This document shows, piece after piece, positions 28,101 to 36,189 of a DNA stretch of 64,000 nt. The DNA lies in assembly GCA_034429715.1 (NCBI GenBank), contig DAOUFR010000074.1:40706-104705 (forward strand), given 5' to 3'. Source of the DNA: CAIMUM01 sp034429715. GTDB lineage: Bacteria; Chloroflexota; Dehalococcoidia; GIF9; UBA5629. The first letter of the stretch is position 1, and the number at the start of each line of letters is the position of its first letter. A program made the translations under genes and the position numbers. The notes under the pieces were generated by a model that was given only the letters and a program-made list of their open reading frames with translations, was not told the origin of the DNA and searched no databases.

Positions 28101-31100
28101 CTGGCCTGCAGCGCCTGTCTGGAGGACAGGCGGTCAATAATGATTCCGATATCGGCGGCAATTGCTTCCAGCGAGTCTCGGATTACCAGGGGCATATTGT
28201 CCTGCGTATGCGATAAAACTCCCAGGCAGGCTATGACCCTTCCCTGGTAAACGGCCGGTATCATCGCATCGAAAGTAAATCCTTCTATTTTGAGCTTTTG
28301 ATCAAAAGGCGGCGTGAACTCACTGGCGCTCACATAATTGGGCCTGCCTTTTTTGATATGGCGGGCGTCCGCGGAATCAGCTTTCAGCGTCAGGTAATGC
28401 TCTGTTGCGTATGCTGAGGCGCCGTAGTGGCAGGCTGCCTTTAAATCCCCGCTCTTTTCATCCAGGAGGTAGATTATCCCCGTGTCGAATCCTGAGATTT
28501 CAATGGCTGCGTCCAGACAGTATTTAAGCGCCGTCTCCATGTCGATACGGCCGGCCAACTTCAAGGCCAGATCGCGGCGTACCTTGGCCCTGGCCTCGGA
28601 TTGTCTGTGTTCCGTGATATCAACGCAGGCGCCCACCGAATGTGTGACCACGCCGTTTTCGTCATAGATGACCTGCCCGCGGTCTATCCAGTTGCGCATT
28701 GATCCGTCTTTACGCAAAATACGGTACTCGACATTATAGGGTTCACCTGTTTCAGCATGACGGTTCAGCGCTTCCATAACGCGGCCGCGGTCATCGGGGT
28801 ACAGCGCATTTTCCCAGGCATCCAGCGTTCGAGGGAACTCGTCGCGCTGATATCCCAGCATGCCGTCGATATCACCGAACCATGTTACGAGGCCTGCTCC
28901 GACGTCCCAGTCCCAGACGATATCCGTTGTGCTCTGTACGGCCTTGCGGAAAAGCTCCTCGCTCTTTCTGAGCGCCGATTCCGTCTCCTTAAGATATGTG
29001 TGTTCTCGCAGGGCTGCAATGCCGTAGGCCAGGTCCTCCGCAAGCTCATCCAGCAGCGAAATATCGTCTTCCTCAAAAGCGTTTTTACGGTCGGAATAGA
29101 TGTTCACCGAGCCGAAGACCTGATCACGGTACTTGAGTGGCAGCGATATAGTCGATCGGATGCCGGCCTCTTCCACCAGGCTGAGCCAGGGTTCATACGC
29201 CGGATCGAGTGCTATATCCTGGATGACAGCGATCTTTCCTGTGCGGATAGCCCGTCCGGCCGGCCCCTTGCCCAGGTCACTGTCGCTCCATGTTATACCT
29301 GCGCTTTCAATTCTACCTGCGTCGGCCCCACTGATGGCCATCGGTTTGACTGTCTTGGTCTCATTATCCTGGGCATAGCCTATCCAGGCTATGTGGTAGC
29401 CACCTGTCTCGGTCATGATTCTGCAGATATTCTGGAGCAGCTCCATTTCACTGGTGGCATGCACCATGGCAGCATTGCAGAGGAAGAGCGTTTTGAAGAA
29501 CCGGCTGGTCTTCTTAACGGAGGCTTCCATCTGACGTCGTTCGGTGATGTCGGACTGTACTACAAGCGAGGCCGGGTGGCCCTCCCATTCAATAGTGTTT
29601 ATATGCGCTTCCACCCAGCGGATTTCACCATTTTTATCTATCACCCTGTAGATCTGCTCTGAAGGAGCCTGCTCGCCGCTCATCCTGCGGAAATGGCTGT
29701 CCATCACAGATTTGAGGTCATCGGGATGGACTATGTCCGCCAGGGACATATTAAGTATTTCCTCTCCGCTGTAACCAGTAATGGCTGAAATACCGGACTT
29801 GCAGAATTTGATCCGGCCGTCCTGTATGACATAGATCGACTCGGAGATATTCTCCAGTACCATGCGGTGACGTTTTTCGCTCTCATTTATCTGCTGTTCA
29901 GCCCTTTTACGCTCGGTTATATCTCTGGCTGAACATGCTGCACCCGCAACTCGCCCGGATGCAGATAATATAGGGCTCAGCGAAAATTCATAATGAGCGG
30001 GGCCGTCCGCAAAGTCATAGGTCCTTTCGAACGCAATCTTTTCTCCGTTTAATACACGACGCCCGACCATGCTCCAGAGGCTCCTGTTTTCCTGGGGCAT
30101 GGAAGTTACAATGTCCATTCCTTCGGTGATGGTTACGCCGTAGACTTTCTGATAGAGCTTGCGGGCGCTGTTGTTGGCGGCGATCAGGTGATTATCACTA
30201 TCGACCGACCACATGGCATCCTGGGTGTTTTCGAGTATGGCCGACATGCGGGATTCGCTCTCCTGCAGCGCTTTGAATGCGAAGAAGCGATCTGTTATGT
30301 CAGCGAAAGTGGCGTAGACCTGGTAAGGTTTATCTGCGTCCGGATGGAACTGAGGTATGGCGCTCATGCGGATCCAGCGGATTTTATTATCGATCCCTCT
30401 GAAGAATCCGATAGTTATTTCCCTTACCGGTTTGCCGGTTTTTGCTGCCACGGTTACGGGGAAATCGTCCAAAGAGAAATCGCTGCCATCCTCATGGAAG
30501 CAGTTCCATGCAGGATCGGCAGCTGCCCGACCGACCAAATCATCCATCTCCAGGCCCATTATTCTTGCCGCCGCCGGATTGGCCGATATCACCCGGCCTT
30601 CAGCCCAGCGCGTCACACCCTGATCCATGGTCTCAAACAGCAGGCGGTATTGCTCCTCGCTTTTGACCAGGGCGTCCTCGGCTTTCTTTCTATCGGATAT
30701 CTCCTGTTCCAGCGCCTCCATCTTTCGTTCAAGCTTCTGCATGAGAGCAGCATTGTACAGGTCGCCGTCAGGTCTGTTTTTATTCTCCTTTGGGTTACCT
30801 GTTCTCTTTTTTGGCCTGATTTTGCGTGCAAGCAACTCTGATACAGTGCGCGTCAGTTCGTCCGGCTCAATGGGTTTACGCAGGAAAGTATCCGCACCCA
30901 GCTTAATCCCGAGCTCCTCGTCTTTTGTATCGGTAAAGGCCCCGGTGAGGAAAATAAACCGGATACTATTCAGGATCGGATCCGCTTTGCATTCCTGCAG
31001 GAGCCGGAAGCCGTCCATCACAGGCATGAGTATGTCCGATAATATTAAATCGGGCTTTACTTTACGCAACTTCTGCAGGGCCTCCTTACCGTTTGCAGCA

Positions 31101-31243
31101 GACGTGATATGGTAACCTGCGTTTTTAAGGATTGTACAGAAGAGGCGCAGGTTCTCTCCGCTGTCGTCCACAATGAGGATTTTCGGCAGCTTCCTGATCT
31201 TTCTTGCCGCTTTTGAAGCGGCTGAACGTCCTTCTTCCTTCAC
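25106..31243 (-). CDS. Giant REC-PAS(9)-GAF(3)-HD-GYP signalling protein
   Basis: A 2045-residue soluble protein, one of the longest sensory c-di-GMP phosphodiesterase candidates one would expect. Order: receiver (about 20-135; acidic pair Asp26-Asp27, phospho-acceptor Asp70, Lys123), coiled coil, PAS 1-3 (about 195-580), a GAF domain (about 585-745; segment HIAWIGYAQDNETKTV), PAS 4, a second GAF (about 890-1045), PAS 5-6, a third GAF closely similar to the second, PAS 7-9, a coiled linker and HD-GYP. HD is at 1910-1911 and GYP at 1971-1973, both intact. No histidine-kinase ATPase or GGDEF domain is present. The start is a GTG at 31243 without a clear ribosome site. Nine PAS and three GAF modules suggest repeated internal duplication. 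Phosphorylation of the receiver by an unlinked kinase is likely. Confidence 0.92.
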   Translation of the reverse strand: MKEEGRSAASKAARKIRKLPKILIVDDSGENLRLFCTILKNAGYHITSAANGKEALQKLRKVKPDLILSDILMPVMDGFRLLQECKADPILNSIRFIFLTGAFTDTKDEELGIKLGADTFLRKPIEPDELTRTVSELLARKIRPKKRTGNPKENKNRPDGDLYNAALMQKLERKMEALEQEISDRKKAEDALVKSEEQYRLLFETMDQGVTRWAEGRVISANPAAARIMGLEMDDLVGRAAADPAWNCFHEDGSDFSLDDFPVTVAAKTGKPVREITIGFFRGIDNKIRWIRMSAIPQFHPDADKPYQVYATFADITDRFFAFKALQESESRMSAILENTQDAMWSVDSDNHLIAANNSARKLYQKVYGVTITEGMDIVTSMPQENRSLWSMVGRRVLNGEKIAFERTYDFADGPAHYEFSLSPILSASGRVAGAACSARDITERKRAEQQINESEKRHRMVLENISESIYVIQDGRIKFCKSGISAITGYSGEEILNMSLADIVHPDDLKSVMDSHFRRMSGEQAPSEQIYRVIDKNGEIRWVEAHINTIEWEGHPASLVVQSDITERRQMEASVKKTSRFFKTLFLCNAAMVHATSEMELLQNICRIMTETGGYHIAWIGYAQDNETKTVKPMAISGADAGRIESAGITWSDSDLGKGPAGRAIRTGKIAVIQDIALDPAYEPWLSLVEEAGIRSTISLPLKYRDQVFGSVNIYSDRKNAFEEDDISLLDELAEDLAYGIAALREHTYLKETESALRKSEELFRKAVQSTTDIVWDWDVGAGLVTWFGDIDGMLGYQRDEFPRTLDAWENALYPDDRGRVMEALNRHAETGEPYNVEYRILRKDGSMRNWIDRGQVIYDENGVVTHSVGACVDITEHRQSEARAKVRRDLALKLAGRIDMETALKYCLDAAIEISGFDTGIIYLLDEKSGDLKAACHYGASAYATEHYLTLKADSADARHIKKGRPNYVSASEFTPPFDQKLKIEGFTFDAMIPAVYQGRVIACLGVLSHTQDNMPLVIRDSLEAIAADIGIIIDRLSSRQALQASEERYRFITENTADIIWMLDKNLDYTFISPSVTRLNGFTVEEAMSRGIAQRMTPESLDKIARALENGSIPILDSTPGQKRWFTIEMETYHKNGSTVWMETSMALITDASGEIIGMLGTSRDISTRRQAEQALRNSEEKYRLVVENAHEAIFITQDGMIKFANQNTASMMLLRQEDLLSTPFADFIYQDDKEYIVNRHMRRLKGEVLEEVAEFCVIRGDGQIRWAELRAILIEWEGRPAALNFVKDITERRQSEERGKIRRDLALSLLGINDIETAAGLCLDAAIRISGFDSGVVYLKNQETGNFHAICYRNITPTLVQKLSSLPADTIWAHLLMKGSPIYAKAEDFTPPFDVELKPEGLTFNATIPVKHGEQILACLGVYSHSLDNMPDVVRNSLEAIAADIGIVVERIGTRRELQRSEERYNVIADNTSDVIWSADKYLHYTYFSPSVYKQRGYTPQEMLQLKLEQVITASSLEPVVNGVAGAIARFESDPGGGPVTYTGEMEVFCKDGSTKWTETSYTVIGDEQGKFSGVMGISRDITQRRRAERALIESETKYRSLIETSSSGVAVADETGILTMVNDRLCQIYGYSRDEVMGKQFFDFIHPDDKNKIISDFMEAVKKGQTLPAIEFRGLRKDGSLIWLFTSPSALIIEGRLAGFSVIIQDITQLKQAEAALKESGQRYRSLFQHNPNAVYSLDLQGRFTSINAAAVMLSGYSEAEAEKMSLQQIIAPEHLETVRRHFARACGGEPQAYELAIITKNGKKIDCFVTSTPIIIDGKVIGVYGIGEDITGRKQSAKDLKAALEKASSTLDGTIEAIAMMSELRDPYTAGHQRMVSQLAVAIAEELSLEQNQVQDLAVAGLLHDVGKVYVPSEILSKPGKLTNLELGLAKAHAEASYNIVRSIKFSGPIAHIVWQHHERIDGSGYPQGLVGDQIMLEARILAVADVVEAMVSHRPYRPALGLDKALDEITRNRSILYDAQVVDACLLLFNEKGFKFRD

Positions 31244-31267
31244 TTCACAATGCCTGCGCTAATTAAT

Positions 31268-31296
31268 ATCATCTTGGTTATGCACCTTGATGTCAA
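31268..31296 (-). promoter_or_regulatory. Possible promoter of the giant HD-GYP gene
   Basis: On the reverse strand TTGACA (31291-31296), a 17-base spacer and GATGAT (31268-31273). The -35 box is perfect and the -10 weak. Confidence 0.45.
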
Positions 31297-31377
31297 GTTT
31301 TTCGTAGCTGAAGGACCTTTGATGATTGCGTCGTCGCCGATGCTCTGGACAGTTTGCCGTAAAGCCAACATTTGATA

Positions 31378-31386
31378 TGCTATAAT
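31378..31386 (+). promoter_or_regulatory. Extended -10 promoter of the PAC2 pair
   Basis: TG-C-TATAAT at 31378-31386, with no good -35 at normal distance, as is usual for extended -10 promoters. The start codon is at 31408. Confidence 0.55.
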
Positions 31387-31407
31387 CAATTTATCACAGG
31401 TGAACAT

Positions 31408-32325
31408 ATGGGAATTCGCTATATTAAAGAGCCCGGACTCATCGATCCGGTGATGATTGCGGCCTGGCCGGGCATAGGCAACATCGGCCTGATCGCACTG
31501 GATACGTTGCGCAGGTCGCTGCAGGCCGAGCAGATGGCTTATATAGAGCCCTATGATTTTTTCTATCCCAGGAAGGCCATTATACGTGGTGGCGAGCTGG
31601 TGAAACTGGATTTCCCGGCCAGCGATTTTTTCTACCATACAACTGGCAAGCATGACCTGATATTATTCATCGGCGAAGAGCAGCCGGCTGAGGGAGGAGG
31701 AGTCTATGCAGCCGGCAGCATGGCCTACGATATGGCCAATCTGGTTTTGGATGTGGCAGAGAAGTATGGATGCAGTCGCATCTACACATCCGGGGCGGCG
31801 GTGGCGCCCATGCATCATACTGCCAGGTCCCGGGCCTGGGCTGTGCCCAATTCACCCGAACTTGTCGCTGAATTCAGGGGCTACGATAACACCGTGCTGA
31901 TGTCGGATATCGAGGGGCGTGGAGGTGAGGGTAACATTGCCGGCCTTAACGGGCTTTTACTGGGCATAGCACGTCGGCGTGGCATCGATGCGGTCTGCAT
32001 CATGGGGGAGATCCCCATATACCTGCAGGGATTTCCCTTTCCCTATCCCAAAGGGTCCAAGTCGGTGCTCGAAGTGCTTTCTACAGCACTTGATATATGG
32101 ATCGACATGGAAGTGATAGATGAGCTGGCCCGGCAAAGTGAGAGTGAACTGACACGGCTCTATGAAAAACTTCCTGATGAGATCAAACAGCAGCTCGACC
32201 GGCTCAAAGAGTCCACTGTGGCTGCAGCCGAGAGCGAAGGCCTGATAACCGAGGATGATAAGAAAAAGATACTTGACGATATAGATAAGTTCTTCAAGCA
32301 TGATGTGGGGGGAGAGCAGAAGTGA
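31408..32325 (+). CDS. PAC2-family protein (first of two)
   Basis: A 305-residue protein of the PAC2 family (proteasome assembly chaperone-like, formerly DUF75). The ATG at 31408 follows ACAGGTGAAC and the predicted promoter; a longer in-frame frame from 31372 overlaps the promoter and is rejected. Visible: PVMIAAWPGIGNIGLIALDTLR at the N-terminus (cut: key residues Gly-Ile-Gly-Asn-Ile-Gly), a central Gly-Glu-Gln-Pro block and CIMGEIPIYLQGFPFPYP, all typical of the bacterial/archaeal ATP-grasp-like PAC2 set. The C-terminal 60 residues form a charged coiled coil. The reaction is unknown in bacteria. The second PAC2 gene overlaps its stop by 4 bases. Confidence 0.85.
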   Translation: MGIRYIKEPGLIDPVMIAAWPGIGNIGLIALDTLRRSLQAEQMAYIEPYDFFYPRKAIIRGGELVKLDFPASDFFYHTTGKHDLILFIGEEQPAEGGGVYAAGSMAYDMANLVLDVAEKYGCSRIYTSGAAVAPMHHTARSRAWAVPNSPELVAEFRGYDNTVLMSDIEGRGGEGNIAGLNGLLLGIARRRGIDAVCIMGEIPIYLQGFPFPYPKGSKSVLEVLSTALDIWIDMEVIDELARQSESELTRLYEKLPDEIKQQLDRLKESTVAAAESEGLITEDDKKKILDDIDKFFKHDVGGEQK

Positions 32326-33146
32326 GCGGCGAAGAGGCTATTAGACTAAGCGGCAGCCCCGGCCTGAAAGGATCAGTCTTGATAGTGGCCTGGGCTGAGG
32401 ATGCCGGCAACCTGGGAGTGCGGGCCGTCGATTACCTGTTGCAGTCTCTGGGCTGCAGTGAGTTCGGCGAAGTGCTGCCGGAGGGCTTCTTCCCCATGAG
32501 CGGGGTAAATGTAGTGGATAATGTAGCCCGCTTTCCTGAAAGCAAGTTCTACGTGTGTGACCGCAATAACCTGGTCATTTTCAAGAGCAGCATTCCCAGG
32601 ATGGGCTGGCACCGGTTTCTTACGTCCGTGCTTGACGTCGCTTATCGTGATTGCGCTGTCAAAGAGATATATACCATGGGAGCCATGATATCCACAGCCG
32701 CGCATACGGTCCCGAGATCGCTCATTTCGATCGTGAATAACAAAGAAATCAAGCCCGCGCTGGAACCGTATAATGTCGTTTCAGACAACGATTACGAGAC
32801 TCCTTCCGGCCAGAAGCCCACCCTGAGCTCATATCTATCATGGCTGGCAGGGCAGCGCAATATACCGGCGGTCAATCTCTGGGTGCCCGTTCCGTATTAC
32901 CTGGTGTCCACGGATGATCCACGCGCGGTAAAGCGGCTGGTATATTTTTTCAACAGTAAGTTTGATCTCGGGGTGGACTTCACGGCTCTGGATTCAGTCA
33001 TCGCCCTGCAAAACAATAAAATCGCAAGGCTGTTCGACAGGTCTCCCGAGATAAAAAATATGGTGCGCAAGCTGGAAGTGGGTGATGGTTTGGATGGCGA
33101 GGAGAGCGAAAAGCTTGCACGCGAGATGGCCGAGGCGCTCAAGTAA
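32322..33146 (+). CDS. PAC2-family protein (second of two)
   Basis: A 274-residue protein of the same fold as its upstream neighbour (VLIVAWAEDAGNLGVRAVDY near the N-terminus; YTMGAMISTAAHT in the middle), but diverged. GTG start at 32322 inside the GTGA overlap with the first gene, so translation is coupled. The pairing suggests a hetero-oligomer, as for the eukaryotic and archaeal PAC1/PAC2-type assembly factors, though no proteasome gene is visible. A distinct function in bacteria is quite possible. Confidence 0.8.
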   Translation: MSGEEAIRLSGSPGLKGSVLIVAWAEDAGNLGVRAVDYLLQSLGCSEFGEVLPEGFFPMSGVNVVDNVARFPESKFYVCDRNNLVIFKSSIPRMGWHRFLTSVLDVAYRDCAVKEIYTMGAMISTAAHTVPRSLISIVNNKEIKPALEPYNVVSDNDYETPSGQKPTLSSYLSWLAGQRNIPAVNLWVPVPYYLVSTDDPRAVKRLVYFFNSKFDLGVDFTALDSVIALQNNKIARLFDRSPEIKNMVRKLEVGDGLDGEESEKLAREMAEALK

Positions 33147-33206
33147 GGGCGCCGTCTGCCGGTCCATTATATCCAAGTTTAGTGTATCTTAGGTGCGCTA
33201 TTTTGA

Positions 33207-33212
33207 TATAAT
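33207..33212 (+). promoter_or_regulatory. Possible -10 element for the enoyl-CoA hydratase operon
   Basis: A perfect TATAAT lies 36 bases before the start at 33249, but no convincing -35 box is found at 16-18 bases. Confidence 0.35.
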
Positions 33213-33248
33213 TTGGCGTTTATCAATCGACGAATAAGGAGGACTTTT

Positions 33249-34019
33249 ATGGCAGTAGGCTATCAGAAAGAGGGTAGGCTGGCCATCATCACGCTCAACC
33301 GGCCGGAAGCTCTGAACTCATTCGATCCGCAGCAGATAAGCGAGATCAATAAATGTTTCTACGATTTCAACGCTGACGAGGAACTATGGGTGGCCATTCT
33401 AACCGGATCGGGCGAGAGGGCTTTCTCCGTGGGCGCCGATATCAAAACCACTCTGCCGCTGATACAGCAGAGCGCTCACCGCGGTGAAATGCCTGCGCCG
33501 GCTATTTGCGAGGACATGCAGATATGGAAACCGATTATAGCCGCTATCAACGGCGCCTGCCTGGGCGGCGGTTTCGAGGTAGCCCTGGCCTGTGATATTA
33601 GGATAGCGGCCGAGAATGCCACATTCGGCTTTCCGGAGATCAATCTGGGCCTTATCCCGGGCTGGGGCGGTACACAGCGCCTGCCGCGGGCTGTCGCGCA
33701 GGCGAAGGCAGTTGAGATGCTAACTTCAGGCCGTCCCATCGACGCTCAGGAGGCCTATCGTATCGGGCTGGTCAACCGGGTCGTGCCGGCGGCCGAACTG
33801 ATGAATGAGGCTAAAAAAATGGCGGAAACACTTCTCAAACCTGCACCGCTGGCCGCCCGGGCTGCCAAGCAGGCTATGATGATGGGCTTAAATACCACTC
33901 TACTGAATGGGCTTGATATCGAGTATCAGATTGAAAGGATTGTCACCAATACGGAGGATTTCAAAGAGGGGCGGCAGGCTTTTATCGAGAAGCGTAAAGC
34001 GAATTTTAAAGCCAAATAA
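33249..34019 (+). CDS. Enoyl-CoA hydratase/isomerase (crotonase family)
   Basis: A 256-residue crotonase. The ATG at 33249 follows AAGGAGGA; an upstream in-frame start at 33213 lies at the -10 element and is rejected. The oxyanion-hole and active-site segments are present: SVGADIK, NGACLGGGFEVALACD and FGFPEINLGLIPGWGGTQRLPR. Both glutamates used by true hydratases (in GGGFE and in FPEINLG) are retained, so hydration of a trans-2-enoyl-CoA to 3-hydroxyacyl-CoA is likely. It precedes the 3-hydroxyacyl-CoA dehydrogenase by 20 bases, giving two successive beta-oxidation or butyrate-pathway steps. Confidence 0.92.
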   Translation: MAVGYQKEGRLAIITLNRPEALNSFDPQQISEINKCFYDFNADEELWVAILTGSGERAFSVGADIKTTLPLIQQSAHRGEMPAPAICEDMQIWKPIIAAINGACLGGGFEVALACDIRIAAENATFGFPEINLGLIPGWGGTQRLPRAVAQAKAVEMLTSGRPIDAQEAYRIGLVNRVVPAAELMNEAKKMAETLLKPAPLAARAAKQAMMMGLNTTLLNGLDIEYQIERIVTNTEDFKEGRQAFIEKRKANFKAK

Positions 34020-34039
34020 CACTTTGCAGGAGGAAGACC

Positions 34040-34891
34040 ATGACAATAAAGAAAATAGGTGTTGTGGGGTGTGGATTGATGGGCCGGGGCATTGCCGAGG
34101 TGAGCGCCAAGGCGGGTTACGATGTAGTCGCATCCGAGATCAACAAGGATCTGCTGGATAAGGGTATGGCTGCCGTCAGGGTTTCGCTTTCAAAGGCGGT
34201 GGAGAAGGGTAAAATGGCACAGGCTGATATGGATAAGACGCTGGCCAAGATCAAAGGTACCACGGAAATGACGGATTTCAGGGACTGCGATCTGGTAGTG
34301 GAGGCCGCCATCGAGAACCTCGATCTTAAAAAAAAGATCTTTGTTGATCTGGACCGCGTCTGTGGTCCGGGCGCCATACTCAGCACAAACACATCGTGCC
34401 TGTCGGTGATGGACGTGGCGGCGGTGACCAAGCGCCCGGACAAGGTATTGGGTTGCCATTTTTTCAATCCTGTACCACTGATGAAGTTGTTGGAATTGGT
34501 GAAGACCATAACCACCAGCAAGGAGACTCTGGAGACCGCAGTGGAGTGGGGGAAATCGCTGGGCAAGACCGTTATCACTGCTCCGGACAGGCCGGGCTTC
34601 ATCGTCAACCGCTCATTCCTGCCATATATGGTGGAAGCCTTCGAGATGTATGAAAACGGCGTGGCCACCAGGGAAGACATCGATACCGGAGTGCAGCTGG
34701 GACTGAACCATCCCATGGGCCCGCTCACTCTGGCAGATATGGTCGGGCTGGATACCCTGCTCTTTGTCATGGACGCAATCTATGCCGAGACTAAAAATCC
34801 CAAGTTCATCGCTCCTGTTCTGCTGCGCAAGATGGTTACCGCCGGCCACCTGGGGCGCAAGACCGGCAAGGGTTTTTACGACTATAAGTAG
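34040..34891 (+). CDS. 3-hydroxyacyl-CoA (3-hydroxybutyryl-CoA) dehydrogenase
   Basis: A 283-residue single-function dehydrogenase. The NAD(P)-binding fold begins with GVVGCGLMGRGIAEVSAKAG, and the catalytic segment GCHFFNPVPLMKLLELV carries the His of the His-Glu dyad. The C-terminal helical domain (about 185-283) contains DRPGFIVNRS and HPMGPLTLADMVGLD. It interconverts 3-hydroxyacyl-CoA and 3-oxoacyl-CoA and works with the adjacent enoyl-CoA hydratase. The TAG stop codon coincides with the first bases of a TAGGGG palindromic repeat. RBS AGGAGGA precedes the ATG. Confidence 0.95.
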   Translation: MTIKKIGVVGCGLMGRGIAEVSAKAGYDVVASEINKDLLDKGMAAVRVSLSKAVEKGKMAQADMDKTLAKIKGTTEMTDFRDCDLVVEAAIENLDLKKKIFVDLDRVCGPGAILSTNTSCLSVMDVAAVTKRPDKVLGCHFFNPVPLMKLLELVKTITTSKETLETAVEWGKSLGKTVITAPDRPGFIVNRSFLPYMVEAFEMYENGVATREDIDTGVQLGLNHPMGPLTLADMVGLDTLLFVMDAIYAETKNPKFIAPVLLRKMVTAGHLGRKTGKGFYDYK

Positions 34892-34946
34892 GGGTTGGGT
34901 TCAGACCCGCCCGGTTAAGGCCGGGCGCACCTGAAGGTACGTCCCC
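34889..34946. repeat. GTAGGGG-type palindromic repeat (diverged copy)
   Basis: Starts at the TAG stop of the dehydrogenase gene. Two small stems are visible: an imperfect GGGTTGGGT/ACCCGCCC stem and CGCCCGG (34908-34914) with CCGGGCG (34921-34927), then ACCTGAAGGT. It may also end the upstream transcript. Confidence 0.6.
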
Positions 34947-34950
34947 ACGG

Positions 34951-34979
34951 GTGACCTGTAAAACATATGGCGCTATAAT
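34951..34979 (+). promoter_or_regulatory. Promoter placed to give a near-leaderless ispH transcript
   Basis: GTGACC (34951-34956), a 17-base spacer and TATAAT (34974-34979). Only nine bases separate the -10 from the ispH ATG, and there is no ribosome-binding site. Confidence 0.65.
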
Positions 34980-34988
34980 CTACGCTAT

Positions 34989-35840
34989 ATGAAGATAGAG
35001 AAGGCCCGCGAGCTCGGCTTCTGTTTCGGTGTGCGGCGCGCTCTCAAGATTATTGAAAGCGCGGCCCGCCGGGGACAATCTATCGCCACGCTCGGGCCGA
35101 TTGTCCATAACAAGACGGTCGTTGCGCGGCTCAAGGCCCTGGGGGTGAGGGTGGTGGAGGATGCCGGCAATCTTGAGAGCGGCACGATTGCGGTCTCTTC
35201 ACACGGTGTCTCTCCGGCGGTGCTGGAGAAACTCCTGGCTGAAGAGGCCGAAGTTATCGACACAACCTGCCCGATTGTGCGCAGCGCGCAGAAAGCAGCC
35301 CGACGGCTGGCCAACGCAGGCTTTGGTGTCATTATCTTCGGAGAGGCCAGCCACCCCGAGGTCCGCGGGCTTCTGGGTTGGGCCGGTGATAAATCCATTG
35401 CCTCGATGAACGCAGACCAGGTGGAGATTGAGAGCCTACCAACACGTATCGGTATCATGGCGCAAACCACGCAGAGCAGGGCGGAATTCATAGCCTTCGT
35501 CAACCGGCTCAATCAACGGCTGCTTCCCCGGGCAAGGGAGATCAGGGTGGAGAACACGCTCTGCCAGGAGACGCAGAAAAGGCAGCTGGCAGCCGAAGAT
35601 TTGGCCGGGACCAGCGATCTCATGATAGTCGTGGGCGGGCACAACAGCGCCAACACCCGCCGCCTGGCCGAGGTCTGCCAACATATTGTGGAGACGCATC
35701 ATATTGAGAACGCCGGCGAGATAGATATTGAGTGGCTGAAGGGCAAGAAAGCTGTGGGTATAACTGCAGGCGCTTCCACGCCGGATGAGGCTATCGAGCA
35801 GGTTATAGATAAAATAGCCGCGCTTTCGGCGGATGCTTAG
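34989..35840 (+). CDS. ispH: 4-hydroxy-3-methylbut-2-enyl diphosphate reductase
   Basis: A 283-residue 4Fe-4S enzyme that makes isopentenyl and dimethylallyl diphosphate in the last step of the MEP isoprenoid pathway. All three cluster cysteines are seen: Cys12 (GFCFGVRRA), Cys94 (DTTCPIV) and Cys192 (NTLCQETQKRQ). Substrate-binding histidines lie at 40 (GPIVHN), 72 (SSHGVSP) and 122 (SHPEVRG). The C-terminal AGASTPDEAIEQV segment is typical. No Shine-Dalgarno sequence precedes the ATG, consistent with a leaderless mRNA. The 3' end overlaps the converging HIT gene by four bases. Confidence 0.97.
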   Translation: MKIEKARELGFCFGVRRALKIIESAARRGQSIATLGPIVHNKTVVARLKALGVRVVEDAGNLESGTIAVSSHGVSPAVLEKLLAEEAEVIDTTCPIVRSAQKAARRLANAGFGVIIFGEASHPEVRGLLGWAGDKSIASMNADQVEIESLPTRIGIMAQTTQSRAEFIAFVNRLNQRLLPRAREIRVENTLCQETQKRQLAAEDLAGTSDLMIVVGGHNSANTRRLAEVCQHIVETHHIENAGEIDIEWLKGKKAVGITAGASTPDEAIEQVIDKIAALSADA

Positions 35841-36178
35841 CCCAGTTTCTCCGATAGAAGGCGTCCGCCCAGTATATGGAGGTGGAGATGCGGGACGAGC
35901 TGCGTGCCGTCCGGGCCAGTATTAATAGCCAGCCGATAGCCTGATTCCGCGATGCCCTCCTTTTTGGCTACCATGCCCGCTGCCAGCAGCATCCGTCCGG
36001 CCAGGGATTGGTCGGAGGCGGACAGGCCGTTTACGGATTCGATATGCTTCCTGGGTATCAGGACATCATGCACGGGCGCCATCGGATGAATATCGCGAAA
36101 GGCGATTAATTCGTCATCGCTATAGACGATGTCCGCCGGTATGGTCCCGGCAACAATCTTGCAAAATACACAGTCCAT
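35837..36178 (-). CDS. HIT-family nucleotide-binding hydrolase
   Basis: A 113-residue histidine-triad protein of the HinT type: N-terminal CVFCKIVAGTIPADIVYSDD, with the zinc-like cysteine pair in DCVFCKI, and the catalytic triad HLHLHILGG near residue 100. HinT proteins hydrolyse aminoacyl- and acyl-nucleoside phosphoramidates. It is the last gene of the metF-CaiB-RAM-HIT reverse-strand operon, 11 bases after the RAM-domain gene. Confidence 0.95.
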   Translation of the reverse strand: MDCVFCKIVAGTIPADIVYSDDELIAFRDIHPMAPVHDVLIPRKHIESVNGLSASDQSLAGRMLLAAGMVAKKEGIAESGYRLAINTGPDGTQLVPHLHLHILGGRLLSEKLG

Positions 36179-36189
36179 GGCGGGGCTTA

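Noticed and set aside
28757..29662. A 301-codon forward frame inside the giant HD-GYP gene
   Set aside because: Antisense to PAS/GAF coding sequence with clear domain motifs; no ribosome site or recognisable product.
25106..31243. Hybrid histidine kinase
   Set aside because: Although it has a receiver and many PAS domains, there is no HisKA or HATPase domain; the output is HD-GYP.
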